The notes: a model not told the origin generated them from the sequence alone. Positions 25,008 to 32,927 are shown, counted from the stretch's first letter. The stretch is DNA of 53,648 bases from RI-92 sp040235555 (GCA_040235555.1 JBECKZ010000179.1:1-53648), one strand, 5' to 3'. Translations and numbers: made by a program.

Positions 25008-26265
25008 GCAGCAGCCTCCTTTGTGCCAGATCATCATTAACCAGATAGGCAAGCAGATCATCATGTGGCGCTACGCCATCTTCATGCATTTTTAATGTGA
25101 GCCGTACGATCCGCCCGAGCATGTGTCCCGCCGTCTGGCACAAATCCGCGACGACTGAATGATGATCGATGTTGAAGGTAATCTGATCCTCCGCGTGCGG
25201 CGAATGCCTGCCAGCCAGGCAGAATATGCGCATCCGTTGCTTGCGGGCATAGGCGATGGTTTGTTGCACGGCAGGTTCGTGTGAATTCACAGCAAACACC
25301 ACCAGTACATCCAGTGGTGCTGCGACCGATAGCTGCTGGCAACTGACGACGCCTTCCAGAAAACGATCGTTGCCGATCCCGCTGAAGTCACAGCCTGAGG
25401 GTGTCGAAGTAAGATAACGCGAGGGCGGTGTCTGCACCTCGTATACAGCATCCCAGTTGAGGTTATGTGCCACGTGCTCCGCACTTAGACTGACACTACC
25501 ACCTTCAGGCGCCAATACGTAGACTCGACGACCATGTAGATAGGCATCACTGATGGTTGTGCCTATTGTGGTCAGCAACTCGGCATCGAGTTGATCGTAA
25601 CCTGTGTTTAACAAATCCAGATATTGCTGCTTGAGTTGTTCAAATCCCGTTGCATTGCCGCGCAGGTGTGCAGCCGCATGCCAGGCAGTGATCTGTAACA
25701 GGGATTGCACGACATCTTCGCCGATTTGTTGATCGTCGATGTCAACTGCAACAGCCAAATCCACGGTATCCGGCTCGCATAACTGACCACCGTGAAATGC
25801 AGCCAGACCAGCAACAGGAATACCATGTTTACGGCAATATGCCGCGGCGACCAACACGTTGGTCGAGTTACCACTGCCACTGATGAGTAACACCAAATCT
25901 TTTGCGCCTGCCTGTTCCTGACACAGCAGTTGCCTGAAAATCTGATCATAACCATGGCGACGAACAATCGCTTGTGAGGCATGGAAATCGATACCCCAGC
26001 GTACGCGGACCGGATAGGAACTGTCGGCGAGTTGTTCCAGTAAACTCGATTCGAATTGGCGGGCGATGGCATGGCTGCCTCCATTACCGAAGACATAGAG
26101 ACTGCCACCGGTTCGGATGGTCTTCGTCAGCATCTCGCTCAATCGTGTTAAGGCCTCCAGCGAAATCTGTGAATCCAGGTAATCACTGACGGTGTGACGA
26201 TAATGCCGAACGAAGTGGCGAAGTTGTTGCGACAGTGGGCACAACGCATGACTCAGGTTAAGCAT
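24988..26265 (-). CDS. Tandem SIS-domain protein (GmhA/DiaA-like duplication)
   Basis: A 425-residue protein made of two SIS phosphosugar-binding domains. The first (about residues 35-210) has LYVFGNGGSHAIARQFESSLLEQL and LLISGSGNSTNVLVAAAYCRKHGIPVAGL, closely like GmhA/DiaA. The second (about 225-425) has VYVLAPEGGSVSLSAEHVAHNL and LVVFAVNSHEPAVQQTIAYARKQRMRIFCL, which is the same layout with diverged ligand loops. GmhA is normally a single-domain tetramer, so this looks like a fusion after duplication. Start 26265 has AGGAGG nearby on the minus strand. It overlaps the FAH gene and is likely its operon partner. Confidence 0.8.
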   Translation of the reverse strand: MLNLSHALCPLSQQLRHFVRHYRHTVSDYLDSQISLEALTRLSEMLTKTIRTGGSLYVFGNGGSHAIARQFESSLLEQLADSSYPVRVRWGIDFHASQAIVRRHGYDQIFRQLLCQEQAGAKDLVLLISGSGNSTNVLVAAAYCRKHGIPVAGLAAFHGGQLCEPDTVDLAVAVDIDDQQIGEDVVQSLLQITAWHAAAHLRGNATGFEQLKQQYLDLLNTGYDQLDAELLTTIGTTISDAYLHGRRVYVLAPEGGSVSLSAEHVAHNLNWDAVYEVQTPPSRYLTSTPSGCDFSGIGNDRFLEGVVSCQQLSVAAPLDVLVVFAVNSHEPAVQQTIAYARKQRMRIFCLAGRHSPHAEDQITFNIDHHSVVADLCQTAGHMLGRIVRLTLKMHEDGVAPHDDLLAYLVNDDLAQRRLLHVVDGV

Positions 26266-26479
26266 GAATCCTCCTTATCGTATCTCGATTGGGACAGGAT
26301 GGATGCTGTGCGAATAAGACTGGCATGGTGGCATCAGCATTTTCCTCTTTTTTTAAAGGTTTATAACTCCCGGCCAGGTGAGACCTGGTTCAGTTGGTGA
26401 CTAAACCTATATACGGAGGGATGCCGATTCTGGATTTACTGAAAGTAAGAAATGTTAAAAATTTTTTGTCGTGAGACGA

Positions 26480-27154
26480 TCAAAGCCGGGCCCAGGGACC
26501 ATTGAAGACGATTTTCCCCGTGGGTTTAGTGACAGCCTCACCCCGGGTTTCCACACTAACGACAACAGTCGCCATTTCTGGCTTGTCCACAAGTTCTTTA
26601 GGGAGAGGCATTTCAGTTTTACCGATCCTGTCGGAAAGTACACCGACGGATCGGGTGCGACCGTCTTTCCAGACTAACCAGAGGACACAGACTTTATTTT
26701 TCGGCAGCGCAGGTGGGTTGATGGTTCGGACAACAACACGTCGGGATCGGGTCTGGGCCTCAACTACCCATTCGGTCTGTGCGTTCTGGTTTTTGACAAC
26801 CACAACGTGTTTGACTGGTCTGGCAACGAAATAAACAAATGTACCAAACAGCAGAAGCACGGAGGCGGCCACTACGGCAATCCTGCGCCAGAACGGCGTG
26901 TTTTGCCAAGGCGGTATCGGGGTTGCGTCTTCGATACGTGTCATGATATTCGTCCACACGGATTCAGGCGGTGTAACCGGCTCGATCTCATCATTTAACG
27001 GATGCAGTCGTGAAGTCCAGGCACTGACGCATGCCTGCAAGTCAGGATCTTGCAGTAGCAGTCTTTCAAAACGCCGGCGCGCCTGTCCCGTTAAATTTCC
27101 CAGGACGTATTCCGCGGCCAGCTTATCCTGTAAAGTCGGATCCTGATATCTCAT
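26480..27154 (-). CDS. Anti-sigma factor, RskA-like
   Basis: A 224-residue protein. The N-terminal cytosolic domain (LAAEYVLGNLTGQARRRFERLLLQDPDLQACV) is the typical anti-sigma helical bundle. One membrane helix follows (RIAVVAASVLLLFGTFVYFVA, about residues 92-112), then an extracytoplasmic RskA C-terminal domain with PALPKNKVCVLWLVWKDG and the end motif TGKIVFNGPW. ATG 27154 overlaps the sigma gene's TGA (ATGA), so sigma and anti-sigma are coupled and made in balance. It should hold the ECF sigma inactive until signalled. Confidence 0.85.
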   Translation of the reverse strand: MRYQDPTLQDKLAAEYVLGNLTGQARRRFERLLLQDPDLQACVSAWTSRLHPLNDEIEPVTPPESVWTNIMTRIEDATPIPPWQNTPFWRRIAVVAASVLLLFGTFVYFVARPVKHVVVVKNQNAQTEWVVEAQTRSRRVVVRTINPPALPKNKVCVLWLVWKDGRTRSVGVLSDRIGKTEMPLPKELVDKPEMATVVVSVETRGEAVTKPTGKIVFNGPWARL

Positions 27155-27696
27155 CGTTGTAAACACTGTCGTAGTAGATCCAGGGCATGGCGAATCCAGG
27201 TCTTCACTGTCCCCAGGGGCAACTGTTTCTGTTCTGCAAGTTCCGGATGTGTCAATCCTGCATAATACGCCAGTAACACACAATCACGTTGCTCCGGATT
27301 TAATTCTGCAAGACATTTGGTCATTGCCAGGGTGTTAATGGTGTCGTCAACCCGCCCCAATGTCGTCGCCAGTGTGGCTTCGACTTCTGCTTTCAAGCCA
27401 TCGTGTGGTTGTTTACGCAGAAGATCAATGGCCCGATGACGGATTATCGTGGTCAGCCAGGTCATGGGCGCTGCGCGATCAGGCTGGTAGGAGGCGGCTT
27501 GACGCCATACACTGAGAAAACCCTCCTGCAAACAATCCTGGGCACTCGCCTCATCCTTTAATATACGTAATGCCACGGCATATAGTTTCGGGCTGGTGAG
27601 TTGATATAAGCGGGAAAAGGCCTGCTTGTCATGGCGGCCGATAGCGCTGAGGAGTTCAATCAGCACATTGCTCAGATTATCGGTTTTCCTGGTCAA
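27151..27696 (-). CDS. ECF sigma-70 factor (SigK-like)
   Basis: A 181-residue ECF sigma factor. Region 2 spans FSRLYQLTSPKLYAVALRILKDEASAQDCLQEGFLSVWRQAASYQPDRAAPMTWLTTIIRHRAIDLLR, with the DCLQEGF -10-recognition helix; region 4 is CLAELNPEQRDCVLLAYYAGLTHPELAEQKQLPLGTVKTWIRHALDLLRQ with the -35 helix-turn-helix. It pairs with the RskA-like gene by a 4-base overlap. The target genes cannot be told from this window. Confidence 0.9.
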   Translation of the reverse strand: MTRKTDNLSNVLIELLSAIGRHDKQAFSRLYQLTSPKLYAVALRILKDEASAQDCLQEGFLSVWRQAASYQPDRAAPMTWLTTIIRHRAIDLLRKQPHDGLKAEVEATLATTLGRVDDTINTLAMTKCLAELNPEQRDCVLLAYYAGLTHPELAEQKQLPLGTVKTWIRHALDLLRQCLQR

Positions 27697-27904
27697 GCTA
27701 GCATCCTGCCTGGTTTATTGTTATATGAGGTGAATAGATGCCGTCTGCATACATCTATAAGATTGGCCATGTCAGCATTATTCGGCAATGCCATTCATTA
27801 AATCGGTCTCGGCTGTTGATTTCAATCCCCGACAGGCGAGTATTTGAAATTCATACCATAAATTGAATCCAGACGGGGACTTCATCCTCCGGCTGACAGT
27901 ATAT

Positions 27905-28213
27905 TTAGCGTTGTGCAGGTGGGATGTTTTTAAGACGCGCCACAAACTGCTCATGGGCCTCTTGATCAACGGGCCGGAATTTGATCGTGGTGCTGGCCGG
28001 GTCATGGCCGAGATAGTTGTTATCCTTCCAGTTGGTTGCAGGGCGGATCGGGCGCGGGACAAACCCGCCGCCGCAGTTAGGGCAAACATTGTGCAACACG
28101 GTTTCAACGCAGTTGGCGCAAAAGGTACACTCGTAACTGCAAATGCGCGCATCCGGCGAGTCAGGTGGCAGTGGCGTGTTGCAGTTTTCGCAGGTGGGTC
28201 GCAGTTCCAGCAT
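27905..28213 (-). CDS. DUF1272 small zinc-binding protein
   Basis: A 102-residue protein. Residues 1-60 match DUF1272: MLELRPTCENCNTPLPPDSPDARICSYECTFCANCVE with six or more cysteines arranged as Cys pairs, followed by NVCPNCGGGFVPRPIRP. The fold should bind two zinc ions. ATG 28213 has GGGGAG at eight bases; ATG 28219 is closer. The remaining 40 residues are polar and probably flexible. Role unknown. Confidence 0.85.
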   Translation of the reverse strand: MLELRPTCENCNTPLPPDSPDARICSYECTFCANCVETVLHNVCPNCGGGFVPRPIRPATNWKDNNYLGHDPASTTIKFRPVDQEAHEQFVARLKNIPPAQR

Positions 28214-28298
28214 TTTCATATCTCCCCTGATTACAAGGTGATTATGGCAGGTGTATATTCTGGTGCAAGTGTGAGTAACCAACTGTAATAATGCAGCA

Positions 28299-28979
28299 AT
28301 GAAAAACAATTGCGAACAACAGATCATCGATTCCTGGCACCAGAACGCCAAACCCTGGATAAGCGCTGTGCGTGAGGATGAGATTGAATCCAGAGTGCTG
28401 GTCACAAACAAGACGATCGTAGATGCAATTTTGCTTCGTCAACCAAAGACGGTACTGGATATCGGTTGTGGCGAAGGCTGGCTGGTACGCGAGTTAGCAA
28501 ATCATGGGATTGACGCAATGGGTGTCGATGTGGTGCCTGAGTTGGTCGACAGTGCCAGCAGTAACAATGCAGGTCGTTTTCAAATCCTGGCCTACGAAGC
28601 GATCTCTGCGAAAACAATCAAGGACAAGTTTGATGTGGTAATCTGCAATTTTTCCCTGCTGGGTAAGGAGTCGGTTAAGCATGTGTTTGAACAGGTGTCG
28701 TCGCTGTTGAATGAAGGTGGCATGTTTATCGTGCAGACCTTGCATCCGGTTGCCGCGTGTGGCGACTTGCCATACCAGGATGGCTGGCGTCAGGGCAGTT
28801 GGGCAGGATTCAGTAACACATTCAGTGATCCTGCGCCGTGGTATTTTCGTACCCTGGAGAGCTGGGAAGCCTTGTTTATGGATAATGGATTTAACCTGGA
28901 TAGCATTACAGAACCACTGCATCCAAAAACGAAGCTACCCGTATCAGTCATTTTTGCTGGAGAGCTTGCTGGTAATTAG
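28299..28979 (+). CDS. SAM-dependent class I methyltransferase
   Basis: A 226-residue soluble enzyme. Motif I is TVLDIGCGEGWLVRELANHG (residues about 50-69) for SAM binding, motif II/III around MGVDVVPELVDSA and FDVVICNFSLLG, and motif post-III LNEGGMFIVQTLHP. The arrangement, HxNAKPWISAVRED start plus this core, resembles the UbiG/Tam-like small-molecule methyltransferases. The substrate is unknown. It is the last plus-strand gene before the integron integrase. Confidence 0.85.
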   Translation: MKNNCEQQIIDSWHQNAKPWISAVREDEIESRVLVTNKTIVDAILLRQPKTVLDIGCGEGWLVRELANHGIDAMGVDVVPELVDSASSNNAGRFQILAYEAISAKTIKDKFDVVICNFSLLGKESVKHVFEQVSSLLNEGGMFIVQTLHPVAACGDLPYQDGWRQGSWAGFSNTFSDPAPWYFRTLESWEALFMDNGFNLDSITEPLHPKTKLPVSVIFAGELAGN

Positions 28980-29127
28980 TGACTGCGATTGTCTATGTCG
29001 GATAACGACCCGTAGCTGCCGGATGATTGATAGCAGATGAGCTTCAGAATGTTTTCTCCAAAGCGGACATTGCAGGATATCCTTCGTTGAAAATGGGCCG
29101 AATCCCTGGCCCGGATACATGGCGAAA

Positions 29128-30126
29128 CTACAAGACGTCCAAGGGACTGGTGGTATTTTGTTCGGCCTTAACGATATGGGTGTAGATCATGGTGGTATTG
29201 ATATGACGATGCCCCAGGAGTGTCTGTATCGTTCGAAGGTCGGTCCCATTATGTAAGAGATGTGTGGCAAAACAATGCCGCAAAGTATGAATGCTGGCAT
29301 GTTTGGTGATGCTAGTCTGTGCTACTGCCTGCTTAAATGCCCGTTGTGGTGTGGACGCGGAACAGTGCCAGCGAACAACCTGGCCGGTGGGTGGCCAGAC
29401 GCGAGACACTGCTGAAGGGAAGACGTATTGCCATCCGACCATCTGTGCCGCTTTCGGGTATTTCTTATAGAGGGCACCAGGTAGCGGGGCGTATCCTGCA
29501 CCGCTTAAACAATCTTCCTTGTGGAGATTCATCACCTTGAGCAAGTGCTGTCGCAATGATTGGATAAGGCGTTTTGGCAACAAGGTGGTGCGATCCTTAC
29601 CCCCCTTGGCTTGTCGAATAGTAATTGTGTTGAGTGCGAAATCAATGTCCTTAATACGCAATTGGGTACATTCATTAACCCGCATACCTGTCCCATAAAT
29701 CAATTCGGCCATCAGTTTGGTTGTTCCTGACATATGGCTCAGTATCTCTTTGACTTCTCCCACACTGAGCACTGTCGGTAAGAACTGCTTGCGTTTGGCA
29801 CGCGTGAGACTGTCCATCCAGCCAGGTTCAATTTCCAGGACGTGTTTGTACATGAAGATGACCGCATTTAAGGCCTGGGACTGTGAACTGGCAGAGAGAC
29901 GTCGTTTTGTGACGAGGTAATTTAGAAAGGATTCGATGTCCTGTTTACCCATCTGGGCAGAGTGACGCTTTTTATGGAACAGGATGTATTGTCTGCACCA
30001 GTAGACGTAACTCGACGCTGTGCGGGGGCTGTAATGACGACGCTGACAGGCCAGTTTAATCTGGTCAAGGAGCTTGGGTTTTTGTGGATTCAGGTGCGAT
30101 TGTGGACCCCATAAGGTGACCTCCAA
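29128..30126 (-). CDS. intI: Integron integrase (tyrosine recombinase), start region possibly frameshifted
   Basis: A 332-codon frame. Catalytic residues of the tyrosine recombinase family are present: R149 (YGTGMRVNE), K174, H280 and R283 (HTLRHCFATHLL), H306 (LLGHRH) and nucleophile Y315 (MIYTH). The segment ALYKKYPKAAQMVGWQYVFPS is the extra IntI-specific patch not found in XerC/D. The frame starts with TTG 30126 lacking any ribosome binding site. GGAGGT lies 6 bases before ATG 30112 in another frame; that frame rejoins the integrase if one base of the five-T run (plus-strand 30079-30083) is lost. So either a rare start is used or a one-base insertion has broken the gene. Confidence 0.9.
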   Translation of the reverse strand: MEVTLWGPQSHLNPQKPKLLDQIKLACQRRHYSPRTASSYVYWCRQYILFHKKRHSAQMGKQDIESFLNYLVTKRRLSASSQSQALNAVIFMYKHVLEIEPGWMDSLTRAKRKQFLPTVLSVGEVKEILSHMSGTTKLMAELIYGTGMRVNECTQLRIKDIDFALNTITIRQAKGGKDRTTLLPKRLIQSLRQHLLKVMNLHKEDCLSGAGYAPLPGALYKKYPKAAQMVGWQYVFPSAVSRVWPPTGQVVRWHCSASTPQRAFKQAVAQTSITKHASIHTLRHCFATHLLHNGTDLRTIQTLLGHRHINTTMIYTHIVKAEQNTTSPLDVL

Positions 30127-30190
30127 GTAAAAGGGTGGAGATTACGAAAGCAAGGTGCAATCTGCAACATACTGTCACGATTTGCTGGTT

Positions 30191-30217
30191 TTGATAATGA
30201 GACAGTGCGACTATAAT
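30191..30217 (+). promoter_or_regulatory. Candidate cassette promoter (Pc) in the attI region
   Basis: A perfect TATAAT (30212-30217) is preceded by TTGATA (30191-30196, five of six matches to TTGACA) at a short 15-base spacing, or by TTTTGA at 17. It points toward the cassettes and lies between integrase and first cassette, as a Pc should. Confidence 0.45.
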
Positions 30218-30269
30218 CTAAAATGAAAACAAGGAATTACAGAAAAATATTAGGATTAATTAATTATAG

Positions 30270-30309
30270 CTATACGGACCCAGCGGGGTCCGTATAGTAA
30301 CTGTTATGT
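30270..30309 (+). other. attI-side cassette boundary with 12-bp hairpin
   Basis: CTATACGGACCC (30270-30281) pairs perfectly with GGGTCCGTATAG (30286-30297) around AGCG. Five bases later is GTTATGT (30302 onward), the recombination box whose complement ACATAAC starts the first attC at 30661. This fixes the first cassette's left end at 30302/30303. The hairpin itself has no U tract and is not a typical attI feature. Confidence 0.65.
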
Positions 30310-30339
30310 CTTAAAAGAAAAACAGACCAGGAGATCTTA

Positions 30340-30666
30340 GTGAGTAATTTCGCCCATTTTTTCTCATTATACGTGGCATGGTTTGCGATTCCCTGTCTTG
30401 CAATAATTGGGATAATTTTTTGGACAAAACAAAGGACAAAAGAAAGCTTAATATTCGCCTTTGGAATAGTGCTCATAGCTCTAGGCTCACTGATCCAGGC
30501 CTTTTCCCCATTTGGGCATATGACAATAGATAAAGCAGGAAAGGTCTTATCATCTTCTGGACCACCTTTGAGCTGGTACACAGGAAGCATTGTAATGTCT
30601 GTAGGGCTTATTATTACAGTAATTGGATTTGCATTCGTCACTTGGAAAATTAAAAGAAATACATAA
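30340..30666 (+). CDS. Integron cassette 1: small membrane protein
   Basis: A 108-residue protein starting at GTG 30340 with AGGAG at 30329-30333. Three predicted helices (about residues 6-27, 36-53 and 83-103) with a polar loop SPFGHMTIDKAGKVLSSSGPPL between the last two. AT-rich, unlike the chromosome around it. It is the first cassette, so it would receive the most expression from Pc. I do not recognise the family. Confidence 0.7.
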   Translation: MSNFAHFFSLYVAWFAIPCLAIIGIIFWTKQRTKESLIFAFGIVLIALGSLIQAFSPFGHMTIDKAGKVLSSSGPPLSWYTGSIVMSVGLIITVIGFAFVTWKIKRNT

Positions 30667-30736
30667 CAAGTCGGCCCAGTTCGGACGCCAAAACCGCTGC
30701 GCGGTTTTTTGGCGCCGCTGGCCTTAATCGTTATAT
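30661..30736 (+). repeat. attC site 1 of the chromosomal integron
   Basis: ACATAAC (30661-30667, R'') and GTTATAT (30730-30736, R') bound a 76-base site. The inner arms GCGCCGCTGGCC and the AAACCGC-TGC-GCGGTTT hairpin give strong self-pairing. R'' exactly complements the GTTATGT at the start of cassette 1. Confidence 0.85.
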
Positions 30737-30745
30737 TTTTAAGAT

Positions 30746-31135
30746 ATGTATTTAAGATTCGTAGTAGAACAAATAGATGAAAGAACTGGGAAGTACACTG
30801 GCATATTTACGCTTGCTTACTATTTGCGAGATGAAAATAGATTGACTGAGCATGAAGAACAATCAGTTCAAGAATTATTAAAATGGTTTAAAAAACATCT
30901 GCCAGTGCCAGATAAATTTTCAAAGAATAAAAACAATTCACATAAAAATACTCATGGCGTAAGTTGGTTTAAGCCTGGAAGTAAGGAGGCGATAAACAAA
31001 ATGTGGGAGCTAAAAGCAGTAATAGAAAATCATGGTTTTATCATTGAAGTTATGAAAACAGATCGGCCTGGTTATGTAGTATATGAAGATGAATATCAAA
31101 TAGTTGCGGAACCTTTTCATAATGAAAAAATATAA
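30746..31135 (+). CDS. Integron cassette 2: 129-aa protein of unknown function
   Basis: A soluble 129-residue protein starting at ATG 30746, only 10 bases after the attC. Notable blocks are MYLRFVVEQIDERTGKYTGIF, SVQELLKWFKKHLPVPDKF, SWFKPGSKEAINKMWELKAVIENHG and the C-terminal PGYVVYEDEYQIVAEPF. Similar small proteins occur in other cassette arrays as far as I recall, without known function. No signal peptide. AT-rich and captured as a single-gene cassette bounded by attC sites 1 and 2. Confidence 0.75.
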   Translation: MYLRFVVEQIDERTGKYTGIFTLAYYLRDENRLTEHEEQSVQELLKWFKKHLPVPDKFSKNKNNSHKNTHGVSWFKPGSKEAINKMWELKAVIENHGFIIEVMKTDRPGYVVYEDEYQIVAEPFHNEKI

Positions 31136-31222
31136 CCAGTCGCTCAACTCCGCATGGCCTATTCGGCCAAGCTCCGACCTCAGCCGCTACGCGGCTTCGG
31201 CCGGGTTAGCTCAGCGTTAGCC
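31130..31222 (+). repeat. attC site 2
   Basis: ATATAAC (31130-31136) exactly complements the TTATAT start of cassette 2; the R' box GTTAGCC is at 31216-31222. The inside has paired arms GGCC-TATTC-GGCC and AGCCGC-TACGC-GGCT. The site overlaps the last codons of the cassette 2 gene. Confidence 0.85.
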
Positions 31223-31253
31223 AGAATTATTCTTATAAATTGATGTGGTAAAT

Positions 31254-31739
31254 ATGAAACCAAAATGGCCTAAGCCTTTAGATGATTTATTGGATGATCC
31301 TGATCTGGCATACAAGAGCTTGGATAGTAATCTATATAATGCCGAAAAAGGTTTGTTGGAATTGTATAGAAATTTTGTATCTGAGATGCTTAGAATATCG
31401 TTAGCAGGCGTAGCGGTTATTGGTTTTCTTTCAAAATTTTTGAAAGACGGAGGATCATTTACCTCTTGCGCAAAAGTTTTTGGCATTCTTAGCATGGGTT
31501 CGTTTGCTGTAAGTGCAGTTTTAGCATTGCTATTCCTTTACGCTTCTGCTGAAGATTACCGATATTACATAGCTGGTCTAAGATCAAAAGAATGCGAATA
31601 TACAAAGATTTCTCCAGATAAATATCTTGCTAAACGAAGAGAGTTCATAAATAGGTGTGTTTGGAGTAAGGCTGGAAGCGCCGTTTCTCTTGCTCTTGGT
31701 GCGGTTTTTGCCTTTTTTGCAATATTATTCGTGCTATAA
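31254..31739 (+). CDS. Integron cassette 3: three-helix membrane protein
   Basis: A 161-residue protein; ATG 31254 is preferred to GTG 31245, neither with a strong ribosome binding site. The N-terminal 40 residues are acidic and soluble (PKWPKPLDDLLDDPDLAYKSLD), followed by three hydrophobic segments (about residues 42-60, 72-98 and 138-160) separated by a charged loop with EDYRYYIAGLRSKECEYTKISPDKYLAKRREF. The shape, a cytosolic N-part plus clustered helices, is like several phage-defence membrane effectors, but there is no sequence match I can name. Confidence 0.7.
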   Translation: MKPKWPKPLDDLLDDPDLAYKSLDSNLYNAEKGLLELYRNFVSEMLRISLAGVAVIGFLSKFLKDGGSFTSCAKVFGILSMGSFAVSAVLALLFLYASAEDYRYYIAGLRSKECEYTKISPDKYLAKRREFINRCVWSKAGSAVSLALGAVFAFFAILFVL

Positions 31740-31747
31740 GAAAAAAT

Positions 31748-31836
31748 GGCTAACAAGAAAATCAACCTGAGTACCATGAGCTACGGCCTAAACTACAGGC
31801 CTCCACTCACGGTGCCAGGTTATTAAATCGTTATAC
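31748..31836 (+). repeat. attC site 3
   Basis: GGCTAAC (31748-31754) complements the TTAGCC start of cassette 3. R' GTTATAC is at 31830-31836. Internal arms around GAGTACCATGAGC and GGCCT-AAACTAC-AGGCC are partly paired. The site differs in sequence from attC 1, 2 and 4. Confidence 0.8.
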
Positions 31837-31854
31837 CTGAAAATCAAAACATCT

Positions 31855-32106
31855 ATGTTTGATGATATAGATATAAAAGAAGCACACAAGCACTGTATTC
31901 GGCATAGAGATGAACTGAGGAATAGCAGTATTTGTGGGTGTTTTTATTGTACCGATATTTTTGATTACAAAAATATTAATGAGTGGTGTGATGATGGTGA
32001 TACAGCCCTTTGCCCAACATGCGGTATTGACTCTGTAATAGGTTCTGATTCCGGATATGAAATCACAAAGGATTTTCTTGGGGCCATGAAAAAGTATTGG
32101 TTTTAA
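31855..32106 (+). CDS. Integron cassette 4: small zinc-ribbon-like protein
   Basis: An 83-residue protein starting at ATG 31855. Two Cys pairs, ICGCFYC (residues about 27-33) and LCPTCG (about 53-58), form a probable zinc ribbon; DSVIGSDSGYEI follows the second pair. The motif order CxxC-x(20)-CPxCGIDSVIG is one I remember from proteins annotated simply as cytoplasmic proteins, also in cassette arrays. Function unknown. AT-rich, flanked by attC sites 3 and 4. Confidence 0.75.
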   Translation: MFDDIDIKEAHKHCIRHRDELRNSSICGCFYCTDIFDYKNINEWCDDGDTALCPTCGIDSVIGSDSGYEITKDFLGAMKKYWF

Positions 32107-32127
32107 TATAAACATGAGCCATGTCAG

Positions 32128-32217
32128 GTATAACAAGGCAGTCAACCACGCCGGGCAAGCCCGGCTCGGACCCTCAACCGCTACGCGGTTTCGGTCCGGT
32201 TACTTTTCACGTTACTG
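32128..32217 (+). repeat. attC site 4, last clear site of the main array
   Basis: GTATAAC (32128-32134) complements the TTATAC start of cassette 4, and GTTACTG is at 32211-32217. Strong inner pairing: GCCGGGC-AA-GCCCGGC and ACCGCT-ACG-CGGT. Positions 32165-32191 match site b of the left mini-array in 26 of 27 bases. Confidence 0.85.
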
Positions 32218-32390
32218 AACGTCTGCTTTTCTGATCTGGTAGTGAATTACTGACAGTCCGCTCTTGGCCGGAACTTGTCATAGGAATTAACGGCAGGAAA
32301 CGACCTAAAGTCTAATCCTCATTTCGAGACTGATGATCCGCCTGCTGTCTCCACGCCTCTCAACTAGAATGTTATGTATGAGAAATATAA
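32218..32390. other. Non-coding gap after the last clear attC
   Basis: The bases begin as a fifth cassette (TTACTG), but no CAGTAAC R'' box follows. The stretch contains one copy of the dispersed GTCCGCT-type element (32255-32273) and ends near GTTATGT at about 32371, which could be the R' box of a decayed attC. No gene seen. Confidence 0.4.
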
Positions 32391-32927
32391 ATGACTAAGC
32401 TTACTGCATGGTTGATGTCAAATAAGACCATTAATAATGGTACGAGACACGCCTATAAAATATTCGTGATATCTTTGGCCATTATTCTTTATGGTTGCGT
32501 GTCGGCTCCAAATTCGTTTACAAAGAAAACATATGAAGGTGCAAGATTGACTAAAGATCAAGAGGTGGTCTTGTATCACCAAATCAATTTCACCAATGAT
32601 TTAATAGCTATAGATAAAATCTTTTATCACAACCCTCGCTATGATGGTTTTGTATTAACTCCTGGTATTCATCGCATTGATTATCACTATAATATTTATA
32701 ATCGAGGATGGGCGATAGGGAATTTCACTATTGACATGGAAGCTGGTCATACATATGTGTTGAAAGTTGATATTGATACTAATTTTCATCTTCTGTTTTC
32801 ACGTCCATGGGAGGCCACCGTTATCCTTAGAGACATGACAGGTAATGTTGATGTGAGATCAAAGCATTTTCAGAAACTAATGCCACGGGATGAATATATT
32901 AAATTAAAAGAGGATGGTGGCAAATGA
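32391..32927 (+). CDS. Lipoprotein of unknown function
   Basis: A 178-residue frame. Start may be ATG 32391 or ATG 32415 (second Met). The lipobox is LYGC (IILYGCVSAP), placing Cys about 23 residues after the second Met, so the mature protein should be membrane-anchored by lipid. The rest is beta-rich, with GFVLTPGIHRIDYHYNIYNRGW and TIDMEAGHTYVLKVDID, which is reminiscent of DUF2846-type lipoproteins. AT-rich like the cassettes, and located directly after the array, so it may be an older, decayed cassette. Confidence 0.7.
   Translation: MTKLTAWLMSNKTINNGTRHAYKIFVISLAIILYGCVSAPNSFTKKTYEGARLTKDQEVVLYHQINFTNDLIAIDKIFYHNPRYDGFVLTPGIHRIDYHYNIYNRGWAIGNFTIDMEAGHTYVLKVDIDTNFHLLFSRPWEATVILRDMTGNVDVRSKHFQKLMPRDEYIKLKEDGGK

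Noticed and set aside
26372..26388. CCAGGT/ACCTGG hairpin before the SIS gene as a terminator
   Set aside because: Only six base pairs and no U tract on either strand downstream of a gene end.
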